Positions 1 to 6,674 are shown, counted from the first letter of the stretch. The stretch: DNA of 10,405 nucleotides from DHVE2 group archaeon (GCA_015522955.1 WALG01000077.1:1-10405); one strand, 5' to 3'. The notes: a model not told the origin generated them from the letters alone. Numbers and translations: made by a program.

Positions 1-327
1 CTTGGTCTTCTCTACTTTGGTCCTATTAATGTAGCATATGCTGATGTGGTTGTGAAAATAAATAATCAGGTGCCTGTAAGTGAGGTTATTGAATTCATTA
101 AAGAATGTGGAGAGACACCATATATTTATGAAGTTACTGAGTATATGGGTAACAAATTATTTCTACGATTCTATGAGAAAGACCTGGAGAAATTAAATTA
201 TAGAATTCACAGATTCCTCCACCAGCGCAGAGTTATAGAGGAGTACACTATTGAGGTTGCTACTTGGTCTCCCAAGGCTTGGAATCGTCTTTTCTGGTAT
301 AGGTTTGATGGAAATAATAACAAGTAA
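1..327 (+). CDS. 3' part of an uncharacterised protein, possibly with an Lrp-like C-terminal (RAM) domain
   Basis: The reading frame is open from base 1 to a TAA at 325-327, so the gene begins left of the window and about 108 residues are visible. A GTG at 46 could start a 93-residue product, but the frame upstream of it is open and reads as ordinary protein, so an internal fragment is more likely. The visible part alternates short beta-like stretches (around VVVKI, KLFLRFYE, EEYTIEV) with amphipathic helices, a pattern like the alpha/beta effector domain of Lrp/AsnC regulators. It ends with a Trp-rich tail (ATWSPKAWNRLFWYRF). No catalytic motif is seen. The regulator idea is pattern-based only; I do not recognise the family. 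It is convergent with the polyamine operon, the two stop codons being 9 bases apart. Confidence 0.6.
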   Translation, partial: LGLLYFGPINVAYADVVVKINNQVPVSEVIEFIKECGETPYIYEVTEYMGNKLFLRFYEKDLEKLNYRIHRFLHQRRVIEEYTIEVATWSPKAWNRLFWYRFDGNNNK

Positions 328-330
328 AAA
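326..330 (-). terminator. Possible oligo-T terminator of the polyamine operon
   Basis: Just past the arginine decarboxylase stop codon the minus strand reads a run of five T (five A on the + strand). Archaeal RNA polymerase often stops at such runs without a hairpin. The run overlaps the stop codon of the convergent gene, which leaves little room for other signals. It is short, so this is only a suggestion. Confidence 0.3.
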
Positions 331-336
331 TTTGAA

Positions 337-882
337 TCAGGGAACAAGAACTGCAGCAGCCAAAACAGTGGTCCATTGGTTAGGCCTCTCAACCACTGCG
401 GTAGCAGTGATATTTGAGGTCATGAGAATCTTATCGTTCAATTTCCATACTTCTTTTTTTTCATCCCACTCTAGGTGACTCTGCAATCCCAATGTAGACG
501 CAAGCATCTCAGCAGCAAGATTTTCGGCATAGTTACCTGCCACCTCTTCCGTCTCCCCAAAACTATGATGCTCGCTGAGATATCCATATTTGCTTCTATC
601 TCTGGGTATCGCTAACCCCACGGAGGCGGAGAGCATCCTATTTAATTCATTACTGGAATTCCGCGCAAGAACCACAAATACTATTTGCCCGGGGTTTAGA
701 AATTTTAATCCTTCCTCCTGGGATATTATCTCAGCATTGGGTGGAAATATACTGCTAACCTCCACAAGGTTGAACTGTGCTATTCCTGCATCTCTTAAGG
801 CTCGTTCAAAGGAGCCAAGTTTACTCTCATGCCTTCCCACACCTTTGGTGAAGAATACCTTTGTGGGTACTAAAGTCATCAT
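337..882 (-). CDS. pdaD: Pyruvoyl-dependent arginine decarboxylase
   Basis: Converts arginine to agmatine and CO2, the entry step of archaeal polyamine synthesis. The 181-residue product shows the family hallmark VSSIFPP at 42-48. By analogy with the Methanocaldococcus enzyme, the chain self-cleaves between Ser43 and Ser44, and Ser44 becomes the pyruvoyl cofactor at the start of the larger subunit. Other family marks are the N-terminal VPTKVFFTKGVG, the AIPRD segment at 91-95, and FGET with Glu110, which probably corresponds to the catalytic Glu109 of the Methanocaldococcus enzyme. The active enzyme is usually a trimer of cleaved units. Length is slightly above the roughly 160-165 residues typical of the family. 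The ATG at 882 overlaps the bpsA stop codon (ATGA), and a second in-frame ATG lies at 879. It is the last gene of the operon speD-bpsA-pdaD. Confidence 0.93.
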   Translation of the reverse strand: MMTLVPTKVFFTKGVGRHESKLGSFERALRDAGIAQFNLVEVSSIFPPNAEIISQEEGLKFLNPGQIVFVVLARNSSNELNRMLSASVGLAIPRDRSKYGYLSEHHSFGETEEVAGNYAENLAAEMLASTLGLQSHLEWDEKKEVWKLNDKILMTSNITATAVVERPNQWTTVLAAAVLVP

Positions 883-1919
883 TTAACTCGCCTCGTTGCC
901 TTTGCAGTAACAAGAGATTCATTATCCACATAAATTTCATCCTTCAATTTCACATCACCTACCACCGGAATGCGAATATTATCTACAGCCTCTACCCTTA
1001 TTAGCGTGGAACGATAAAAATCCGCGTCGATTTTACCAGTGCCAACAATATCGGAAATACGACGAGAAATAATATAGTCCTCCTGTGCAATTTCTAGATT
1101 CTCTTTCATTGGATAAACATTAAAATCCCTAAGCATGTCTGTAATGGCAAAATTCATGTTAAGAAGTCTTTTCTCTATCTCTCTCCACTTCCGAAGAGAG
1201 GCTTCAAGATGTGTCAGACCAAAATAACCTGCAGAGCCAACGCCTCTCAGAGAGGTTGCAGCACGGGAGAGAAATAGAGTTATACCTTCCAAAGTTTCCA
1301 CCGGGTCTGTGATAAATACATCAAAATTTCCTCTATATTTTTCAGAAAGGTCATGGCGCACATCAAATCTTTCCACTTCTATAGGAAGGTTATATTCCCT
1401 AGATACCTTATTTATAAAATCAATAAGCCTGTTGTCTATCTCAAGAACTGCAATTTTCTCAGGCAAACGGGTAAGAGCCATTCCTATGCTTATCAAATCA
1501 TCATCACCCATTACTAAAATTCGCGTATCTTCAAGGTCTCCACGCTCATAAATGAAGGCAATTCTACGCATCACATCCTCCTCTTTTATGTGACCCTGGT
1601 CATACTCTGCGATGGGTTTAGGACGCAGGGAAGCAATTTTCTTATAATCCTCCAGTATCCCAAATGCATCCTCCTCTATGCCTTTACCTTCACAGTGACT
1701 GCAACGCACGTCATAGTACTTTACTCTCCATTCCTCTCTTTTCTTGAGGCCCAAAGGAGTTAATTTTAATTTTCCATGACTAACTTCAACTAATCCTTCA
1801 TCAATCATCGATTTAAGGTCTTTCACAAACTCGTTTAGGTCTGCATCTACTAGGCTAATTAATTCCCACGGGCTCCTTTCTCTTTTCAGATATCTTAATA
1901 TTTGCTTCTTCGTTCTCAA
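879..1919 (-). CDS. bpsA: N4-bis(aminopropyl)spermidine synthase (branched-chain polyamine synthase)
   Basis: Adds aminopropyl groups from decarboxylated S-adenosylmethionine to the internal nitrogen of spermidine, giving quaternary branched polyamines known from thermophiles. Numbering from an upstream GTG (1928), the protein has an N-terminal winged-helix-like part (about 7-65), a CSHC knuckle (76-79), and a Rossmann-type methyltransferase-like domain with GDDD (141-144), VLEID (161-165), TDPVE (207-211) and YFGLTHLEASLRKW (235-248). This matches Thermococcus BpsA as I recall it. The frame allows GTG at 1928 or TTG at 1919. I chose TTG because GAGGTG lies six bases before it, whereas the same motif touches the GTG. 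Either start lies inside speD, giving a 65 to 74 base overlap that suggests translational coupling. The product would be 346 residues from TTG, 349 from GTG. Confidence 0.9.
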   Translation of the reverse strand: MRTKKQILRYLKRERSPWELISLVDADLNEFVKDLKSMIDEGLVEVSHGKLKLTPLGLKKREEWRVKYYDVRCSHCEGKGIEEDAFGILEDYKKIASLRPKPIAEYDQGHIKEEDVMRRIAFIYERGDLEDTRILVMGDDDLISIGMALTRLPEKIAVLEIDNRLIDFINKVSREYNLPIEVERFDVRHDLSEKYRGNFDVFITDPVETLEGITLFLSRAATSLRGVGSAGYFGLTHLEASLRKWREIEKRLLNMNFAITDMLRDFNVYPMKENLEIAQEDYIISRRISDIVGTGKIDADFYRSTLIRVEAVDNIRIPVVGDVKLKDEIYVDNESLVTAKATRRVK

Positions 1920-2262
1920 ATTCCACACCTCTTTCCAATCTCACCACGTCCACGCGGCTAGGGTTAAGTTGGGCTTTTATATATTCATATGCCAAATCGG
2001 CCTGTTTAGGGTCGCCACAGGTATAAATATCCACAGTAGCAAGTCCATACTCTGGCCATGTATGAAAACTCAGATGGGACTCAGCGATCAAAACAATTCC
2101 GCTGGCGCCTTCGGGCCTGAATTGGTAATAATCAGAAGAAATCTTACTCAATTTTGCAAAATTAACTGCTCCTTCAAAAACTTTCTTCATCTTTTCGACC
2201 CTAGCCAAGAGCGCTGGATCCACACCATACATATCTGCTATGATGTGGAGCCCGACAGCCAT
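1855..2262 (-). CDS. speD: S-adenosylmethionine decarboxylase proenzyme (prokaryotic class 1B type)
   Basis: Decarboxylates S-adenosylmethionine to make the aminopropyl donor used by BpsA and by aminopropyltransferases. The motif AESHLSFHTWPEYG contains the self-cleavage site: counting from the ATG at 2262, Glu61-Ser62 is cut and Ser62 becomes the pyruvoyl group. His67 and Cys82 (YTCG) match His68 and Cys83 of the Thermotoga enzyme. Length is 135 residues, as expected. The start is uncertain between GTG 2271, ATG 2268 and ATG 2262; AGGTGAT five bases before 2262 gives the spacing seen elsewhere in this window, so I prefer it. A stronger ribosome-binding site further upstream points to an out-of-frame ATG (separate entry). 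The Lys/Glu-rich C-terminal tail overlaps the start of bpsA. It is the first gene of the polyamine operon. Confidence 0.92.
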   Translation of the reverse strand: MAVGLHIIADMYGVDPALLARVEKMKKVFEGAVNFAKLSKISSDYYQFRPEGASGIVLIAESHLSFHTWPEYGLATVDIYTCGDPKQADLAYEYIKAQLNPSRVDVVRLERGVEFENEEANIKISEKRKEPVGIN

Positions 2263-2278
2263 CTTCATCACCTTCCAT
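2201..2278 (-). other. 25-codon ORF overlapping the speD start, out of frame, with a perfect ribosome-binding site
   Basis: On the minus strand an ATG at 2278 follows GGAGGTGA (2292-2285) by six bases, the best ribosome-binding site of the polyamine operon. It opens a frame of 25 codons (MEGDEDGCRAPHHSRYVW and seven more) ending in TAG at 2203-2201, in a different frame from speD and covering all three candidate speD starts. It could be a regulatory leader ORF, a site for termination and reinitiation, or a chance product with the site serving speD from a distance. No homology is claimed. Confidence 0.4.
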
Positions 2279-2325
2279 CTTTTTTCACCTCCTTTTAGGT
2301 ATATGCAAGGAGTTTAATGTGATTT

Positions 2326-2333
2326 CATATAAG
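2326..2333 (-). promoter_or_regulatory. TATA box of the polyamine operon
   Basis: The minus strand reads CTTATATG between the MFS stop codon and speD. Its centre is about 25 bases before position 2304, giving a predicted leader of roughly 26 bases with the GGAGGTGA at 2292-2285. The BRE position just upstream is not strong. Read-through from the MFS gene remains possible because no T-run separates the two. Confidence 0.45.
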
Positions 2334-2337
2334 AAGA

Positions 2338-3573
2338 TTACGGATAGGTATATTTTCTTTGTATCTTCTCTATTTCCAAGGCATCACGCACCCTTTTAGA
2401 GAGCAGGAAAAAGATAGAAAGCGAGAGCATTGAGATACCTGCTGCCAGAACAATGGGTAGAATTCCAAATTTAGCCACAAGGAGACCTATGATAAGAATG
2501 GAGAGGAGGGAGAAACCCTGAATTACTGCACCCTGGGCACCAAATACCCTTCCGCGGAAATCCTCTTCAACAGACTTCTGAAACAGTGCGGTGGCAGGAG
2601 CATTTAGAAAACCTGCAGAGAATCCCAGTCCGATTCCAACGGCGAATGCAAGAATTGCAAAGGGAAAGAGGGCAAGCAAAAGAACAAGAAAGCCTATACC
2701 AAGAATTCCGAAAAGTACCATGCTGCCCTCTTTCATTTTCCCCGCAATAACACCTGTGCTTATGGAGCCCAGAACCATTCCTACACCAAATAAAACCTCC
2801 ATGGTTCCATAACCGGCTACTTCCATATGGAGCACATCTCTGATGTATATTGCAAATATTACATTCAGGCCACCCAGAAAAAGCATAACCACAGAAAACA
2901 GGAGGATTAGAACCCGTACTGTGGAATTCTCCCACAGGTAGCGCAAACCTTCAACAAATTCCTGAAATGCATGTTTCTTTGCGCCTATCCTTCTCAGTGG
3001 CTTATAAATCATGAGAGTAATCATAAAGGCGGAGAAAAGGTAACTGGCAGAATCAAATATAAAAATCCAGGTATATCCTAGGATATAAATCATTGCAGTG
3101 GCTATTACAGGGCCGAGAATTATGGAGAGCATATAGGTTAGTTGTGAGAGGGAATTTGCCTCTACCAGTATATCCTTTTCAAGAATTTCCGGTATTATTG
3201 AGAGCCTGGCAGGGTAGAAAAATCTGGAAACAGAGGAAATCATAAACACCACAAGGGCCAACTGAAATACGGTGGTGCAGAAAATGAAAAGAATGGCGAG
3301 AAATGCCCGTATAAGATCTGCCAGCATCATGGTTACCTTCTTATTCCATTTGTCCACAAATACCCCTGCAAATGGGCCCAGCAAAAGAACAGGAAGTGAG
3401 GATGCAATCATTATGATACTCAAATCTATTGAATTTCCGTGCCATCCAAAAACAACCAGAACTCCCAGGCCAAAAAATGCAATTTCATCTCCTAGATTGG
3501 AGACCACCTGTCCTACCCACAGTTTCAAAAAATTCCTGTTTCGAAGAGTCTTGAAAAGTCCTCTTACAGCCAC
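2338..3573 (-). CDS. MFS transporter, EntS/macrolide-efflux-like (MFS_3 type)
   Basis: A 411-residue integral membrane protein with about ten to twelve hydrophobic segments spread along its length. After the cytoplasmic N-terminus (LFKTLRNRNFLKLW) the first segment begins, and the loop after the second carries the MFS motif GPFAGVFVDKWNKK (66-79). A charged central loop (about 192-212) separates the halves, and the C-terminal tail is basic and hydrophilic. The pattern fits the drug or siderophore exporter branch of the major facilitator superfamily; the substrate cannot be told from sequence. The start is GTG at 3573; no clear ribosome-binding site precedes it, and an A/T-rich stretch near 3591-3600 on the minus strand might be a TATA box for a nearly leaderless transcript. 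It lies 32 bases after sfsA and 66 bases before the speD start region, in the same direction. Confidence 0.85.
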   Translation of the reverse strand: MAVRGLFKTLRNRNFLKLWVGQVVSNLGDEIAFFGLGVLVVFGWHGNSIDLSIIMIASSLPVLLLGPFAGVFVDKWNKKVTMMLADLIRAFLAILFIFCTTVFQLALVVFMISSVSRFFYPARLSIIPEILEKDILVEANSLSQLTYMLSIILGPVIATAMIYILGYTWIFIFDSASYLFSAFMITLMIYKPLRRIGAKKHAFQEFVEGLRYLWENSTVRVLILLFSVVMLFLGGLNVIFAIYIRDVLHMEVAGYGTMEVLFGVGMVLGSISTGVIAGKMKEGSMVLFGILGIGFLVLLLALFPFAILAFAVGIGLGFSAGFLNAPATALFQKSVEEDFRGRVFGAQGAVIQGFSLLSILIIGLLVAKFGILPIVLAAGISMLSLSIFFLLSKRVRDALEIEKIQRKYTYP

Positions 3574-3605
3574 ATAATGGAAAATATGAGATATTATTTG
3601 AATAT

Positions 3606-4328
3606 TTACCCTTTGCAGATTTTTACTGGTCCTGCATAGGTTATAATTTCTTCATCGTAATTTAATTCCACGGGATATATTTCAAGTCCCATCTCCACGC
3701 CCTCCCAGAAAAATCTGGCAAAATGAGGATCGGTTTGAGCATTTGGAAGGAAGCATTTTGAATGGTGAAATACGAGAATCATTAATGCGCCACGGTCTCC
3801 GGAGTCTATCTTTTTTATGAGTTCCTCCACATGTCGCGTTCCTCTCCGTGTGGGGGCATCTGGAAAAAGAGAGATACCATTTTTTAGTAGAGTACATCCC
3901 TTCACTTCTACCCAGATTCTTTTTCCACCTTTCTCAATGAGATAATCCAGACGACTATTTCCGGCCTTTATCTCCGGGATTATTTTATCTACATTTCCAA
4001 AGGGGCTTATTTCAGGGTCTTCTATAATCCTTTGAGATATTGCCCTGTGGAACTTTGAGTTAATAAAAATCCAGTGATGCTGAAATTCCGCACCTATAAT
4101 TTCCCATTTTGTTTTTCTCCTGGGATTGTTGTATCTTTTTAAAAGAACCCTGTTACCAGAATAGAGCAGTTCCTCAAGTCTTCCGGGATCATGGATATGC
4201 GCCACTTCCTTTTTGCCCGAAATTTCTACAGTACCGAGAAAACGATTATTGCGTGACACAAATCTTGCAGTGATATCTCCTTTTAGATGGAGAATTACTT
4301 TATTCTTTCCATTATTATTGCAGGGCAT
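3606..4328 (-). CDS. sfsA: SfsA family protein (sugar fermentation stimulation protein homologue)
   Basis: A 240-residue protein with SfsA marks in order: FVSRNNRFLGTVEI (23-36), IHDPGRLEELL (45-55), the nuclease-like core RLDYLI (126-131) followed by WVEVKGCTLL (139-148), and FPDAPTRRGTRHVEEL (155-170). Asp128, Glu141 and Lys143 form a PD-(D/E)xK-like arrangement, consistent with the fold reported for the family. E. coli SfsA was found through effects on maltose genes and can bind DNA; its real function in archaea is unknown. The ATG at 4328 is the only reasonable start, and GGGGTG lies about ten bases before it. The gene therefore overlaps the end of the Lrp/AsnC regulator by 34 bases, suggesting one mRNA and coupled translation. 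Confidence 0.88.
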   Translation of the reverse strand: MPCNNNGKNKVILHLKGDITARFVSRNNRFLGTVEISGKKEVAHIHDPGRLEELLYSGNRVLLKRYNNPRRKTKWEIIGAEFQHHWIFINSKFHRAISQRIIEDPEISPFGNVDKIIPEIKAGNSRLDYLIEKGGKRIWVEVKGCTLLKNGISLFPDAPTRRGTRHVEELIKKIDSGDRGALMILVFHHSKCFLPNAQTDPHFARFFWEGVEMGLEIYPVELNYDEEIITYAGPVKICKG

Positions 4329-4717
4329 AAATCCTTTACACCCCTTATCTTGCCAATCTTTGTGGTCAAAATGTGCAGCAGTTCCTCACCGTTCTTTGCC
4401 CAAATTTCACACATAATCATATGGTCTCCGGTGGAGGTTGCAACCCATCTCGTCTCTTTCATCTCGGATAGTTTTTTCGCTGCCTCCAAGAGATATTTTG
4501 GTTCTACATCCATACCGAGTATCGTAACGGTTTTATAACCCAATTTTTCAGGGTCCACTTCAACAGTGTATTTTTTTATTATCCCTTTTCTTTCCATCTC
4601 CGCTATTCTCTTTCTAACAGTTGTCTCTGTAACGCCAAGAACCTTGGCCATCTCAGTATAGGATATTCGAGCATTTTCTTGAAGTAATTCAATTATTTTC
4701 CAGTCTTTTTCGTCCAT
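4295..4717 (-). CDS. Lrp/AsnC family transcriptional regulator
   Basis: A 140-residue regulator with an N-terminal winged helix (1-50: MDEKDWKIIELLQENARISY, then GVTETTVRKRIAEMERKGIIKKY) and a C-terminal effector domain (about 64-140) with the family turn STGDHMIM (95-102) and the oligomer-forming end typical of Lrp proteins. Family members form dimers to octamers and often sense amino acids. The ligand is not evident. A TTG at 4735 would add six residues, but ATG at 4717 gives the normal family start, and a minus-strand TATA-like stretch at 4741-4749 sits about 28 bases before it. The gene is divergent from the redox operon with 99 bases between the start codons, so it is a candidate regulator of that operon and of itself. 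Confidence 0.9.
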   Translation of the reverse strand: MDEKDWKIIELLQENARISYTEMAKVLGVTETTVRKRIAEMERKGIIKKYTVEVDPEKLGYKTVTILGMDVEPKYLLEAAKKLSEMKETRWVATSTGDHMIMCEIWAKNGEELLHILTTKIGKIRGVKDLCPAIIMERIK

Positions 4718-4740
4718 TACTTTACCTATATGCAAACTAC

Positions 4741-4755
4741 TTATTAAAATTTTCC
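4741..4755 (-). promoter_or_regulatory. Promoter (BRE plus TATA-like) of the Lrp/AsnC gene
   Basis: On the minus strand GGAAAA (4755-4750) is followed by TTTTAATAA (4749-4741). The centre of the second element is about 28 bases before the ATG at 4717, so the transcript would be nearly leaderless. This supports the ATG rather than the TTG at 4735 as start. Confidence 0.4.
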
Positions 4756-4779
4756 ATGCAGTTTGATTTGAAATTCAGA

Positions 4780-4796
4780 CGAAAGACTTATATAAT
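4780..4796 (+). promoter_or_regulatory. Promoter (BRE plus TATA box) of the redox operon
   Basis: CGAAAG (4780-4785) is a good BRE and TTATATA (4788-4794) a good TATA box. The TATA centre lies 26 bases before the ATG at 4817, the normal archaeal spacing to a transcription start, so the first mRNA base probably is that ATG. No ribosome-binding site precedes it, in contrast with most later genes of the operon. Confidence 0.65.
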
Positions 4797-4816
4797 TCGA
4801 ACCCATATCCATGCCT

Positions 4817-5329
4817 ATGGATAGAAGGGTTATGCACCGAATGACCTATGGAATGTACGTAGTATCTTCCAGAAAAGGCGAAAAATTCAATGGTCAAATA
4901 GCCAATACAGTTTTCCAGATTACATCAAACCCCATTCAGATAGCAACCAGCATAAATAAGGAAAATCTAACTCACGAATATATTGAAAACGGCAAAAATT
5001 TCTCGGTTTCCATACTCTCCAAAGAAACACCATTTCCATTCATTGGACTCTTTGGATTTCAAAGTGGAAGAAATGTCAATAAATTTGAAAAAGTGAATTT
5101 CAAGGTAGGAGTAACTGGTGCACCCATTGTTACTGACTATTCCCTAGGATATCTTGAAGCAAAGGTGGTGAAACAAATTGATGCCGGAACTCATACCATA
5201 TTCATAGGAGAGGTCATAGATTCCGAAAAATTGGGCGATGGTGTACCCATGACCTATGATTATTATCACAATGTGGTTAGGGGAAAGACACCTAAGAAAG
5301 CCGCAACATATGTGGAGGTGAAAGAATGA
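4817..5329 (+). CDS. Flavin reductase-like protein (FMN-binding split barrel; ferric reductase or rubredoxin reductase)
   Basis: A 170-residue member of the flavin reductase-like split-barrel family. Family stretches are NGQIANTVFQITS (25-37), SKETPFPFIGLFGF (68-81) and DAGTHTIFIGEV (122-133). From memory it resembles Archaeoglobus ferric reductase in length and in these motifs, and also the N-terminal domain of Moorella high-molecular-weight rubredoxin (Hrb). It likely passes electrons from NAD(P)H through FMN, either to rubredoxin or to Fe(III). The neighbours argue for both: rubredoxin follows with an ATGA overlap, and ferritin is in the same operon. An ATG at 4811 is also in frame, but 4817 fits the TATA distance and the N-terminus I recall for the Archaeoglobus protein. 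First gene of the operon. Confidence 0.88.
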   Translation: MDRRVMHRMTYGMYVVSSRKGEKFNGQIANTVFQITSNPIQIATSINKENLTHEYIENGKNFSVSILSKETPFPFIGLFGFQSGRNVNKFEKVNFKVGVTGAPIVTDYSLGYLEAKVVKQIDAGTHTIFIGEVIDSEKLGDGVPMTYDYYHNVVRGKTPKKAATYVEVKE

Positions 5330-5487
5330 GATGGAGATGTATGGTTTGTGGATACATATATGACCCGCAGGTAGGAGACCCTGATGACGGTATTCCTCCA
5401 GGCACGGACTTTGAGAATCTGCCAGAGGATTGGAACTGTCCGATTTGCGGAGCATCCAAGGATCTCTTTGAGAAGTTGGAGGAATAA
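5326..5487 (+). CDS. Rubredoxin
   Basis: A 53-residue one-electron carrier. Four cysteines, CMVC (5-8) and CPIC (38-41), bind one iron; the conserved YIYDP (10-14), GDPDDGIPPGT (17-27) and LPEDW (32-36) segments are all present. The ATG overlaps the stop of the flavin reductase gene (ATGA), and a perfect GGAGGTGA (5314-5321) lies four bases before it. The flavodiiron gene starts 2 bases after its stop. In anaerobes rubredoxin donates electrons to flavodiiron proteins, superoxide reductase and rubrerythrin, all encoded downstream here, so this small protein is probably the hub of the operon. With the preceding gene it forms a split version of Hrb. Confidence 0.96.
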   Translation: MRWRCMVCGYIYDPQVGDPDDGIPPGTDFENLPEDWNCPICGASKDLFEKLEE

Positions 5488-5489
5488 CC

Positions 5490-6674
5490 ATGATAAGAAA
5501 AATAGTGAATGGAGTCTACAATGTGGGTGCCATCCACTGGGAGCGCACACTATTTGATGAAATCGTACCACTTCCTCAGGGTACCAGTTACAATGCGTAT
5601 CTTGTGAAAGGGGAGAAGAAAACAGCACTTATAGACACAGTAGAACCAGAGAAATTAGAGCAACTTTTGAATAACTTGGAAGAACTGGAGGTGGATAAGA
5701 TAGATTACATAGTTTCTAATCATGCAGAGCAGGACCATTCAGGGTCCATTCCCGATCTCCTGAAGATATACCCCAACGCCAGGGTGGTGACCAACGAAAA
5801 ATGCAAATCATTTGAGATGGATCTGCTGCATCTCTCTGAAGATAAATTTATGACAGTGAAGGAGGGAGATACCTTAGGCCTTGGAGGTAAAACTCTAAAA
5901 TTTCTGATGACCCCCTGGGTTCACTGGCCTGAAACCATGACAACATTCCTTATGGAGGATAAAATCGCTTTTACATGCGATTTCTTTGGGTCGCATGCTG
6001 CCACCACCCACACCTTTGCGGAGCAGTACGACCGTATATACCACGAAGCAAAGAGATACTATGCGGAAATTATGATGCCGTTTCGTCAGATAATAACGAG
6101 AAATATAGAGAAGATTGAGAAACTCAATCCAGAGATTATAGCGCCAAGCCATGGTCCGGCGTATAGGGAGCCGGGATTCATAATTAATGCCTATAGAGAT
6201 TGGATTTCTGAAAAAACGAAGAATGAAGTTCTCATTCTTTACGTATCCATGCATGGGAGTACGAAGAAAATGGTTGATGCATTAGTTGATTATCTTGGCA
6301 AATACAGGGTTGAGGTGAAGGTGAGAGATTTAATCACAGCGGATCTGGGTGAAATAGCGATTGACATGGTTGATGTTACCACAATAATTATTGCGACACC
6401 AACAATTCTGGCTGGACCACATCCCAACGCAGTTTACGCAGCGTATCTTGCTAATGCTCTCAAACCGAAGGCAAAGGTTATAGGAATAATGGGTTCCTAT
6501 GGATGGGGCGGAAGAACCGTAGATATACTCAAATCCAACCTTGGCTCACTGCGTGTGGAACTCCTTGAACCACTTTTGATTAAAGGGTTACCCAGAGAGG
6601 AAGATTATGAAAAGATAAGAGAATTTGCAAAGAAAATAGCGGAGAAGCATCGCAAGTTAGGGGTGATGAAATGA
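5490..6674 (+). CDS. fprA: Flavodiiron protein (FprA-type O2 or NO reductase)
   Basis: A 394-residue cytoplasmic enzyme that reduces O2 to water (or NO to N2O) with electrons from rubredoxin or, in methanogens, F420H2. The N-terminal metallo-beta-lactamase-like domain (about 1-245) carries the diiron ligands HAEQDH (His78, Glu80, Asp82, His83), His145 (WVHWPET), Asp164 (TCDFFG) and His221 (PSHGPAY). All are the expected types, so the site looks intact. The C-terminal flavodoxin domain (about 246-394) has the FMN phosphate loop SMHGST (253-258) and GSYGWGG (335-341). There is no extra rubredoxin or reductase domain, so this is the simple class A form. GGAGG precedes the ATG by seven bases. The stop overlaps the next gene (ATGA). 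Confidence 0.94.
   Translation: MIRKIVNGVYNVGAIHWERTLFDEIVPLPQGTSYNAYLVKGEKKTALIDTVEPEKLEQLLNNLEELEVDKIDYIVSNHAEQDHSGSIPDLLKIYPNARVVTNEKCKSFEMDLLHLSEDKFMTVKEGDTLGLGGKTLKFLMTPWVHWPETMTTFLMEDKIAFTCDFFGSHAATTHTFAEQYDRIYHEAKRYYAEIMMPFRQIITRNIEKIEKLNPEIIAPSHGPAYREPGFIINAYRDWISEKTKNEVLILYVSMHGSTKKMVDALVDYLGKYRVEVKVRDLITADLGEIAIDMVDVTTIIIATPTILAGPHPNAVYAAYLANALKPKAKVIGIMGSYGWGGRTVDILKSNLGSLRVELLEPLLIKGLPREEDYEKIREFAKKIAEKHRKLGVMK

Noticed and set aside
2567..2935. A 122-codon minus-strand frame inside the MFS gene
   Set aside because: It is a shifted frame of the same strand as the transporter, rich in Cys and Trp and without protein-like pattern.
4811..4816. ATG at 4811 as start of the flavin reductase
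   Set aside because: Only about 20 bases separate it from the TATA centre, while 4817 is at 26 and gives the N-terminal length recalled for Archaeoglobus ferric reductase.
4803..4820. CCATA/TATGG inverted repeat at the operon start as an operator shared with the palindrome at 9700
   Set aside because: Half-sites are only five bases and the spacing differs from the CCATATATGG core downstream; likely chance.
5266..5628. Minus-strand open frames across rubredoxin and the start of fprA
   Set aside because: They lie opposite genes with intact metal-binding motifs and have Cys/His-rich composition caused by the opposite strand.
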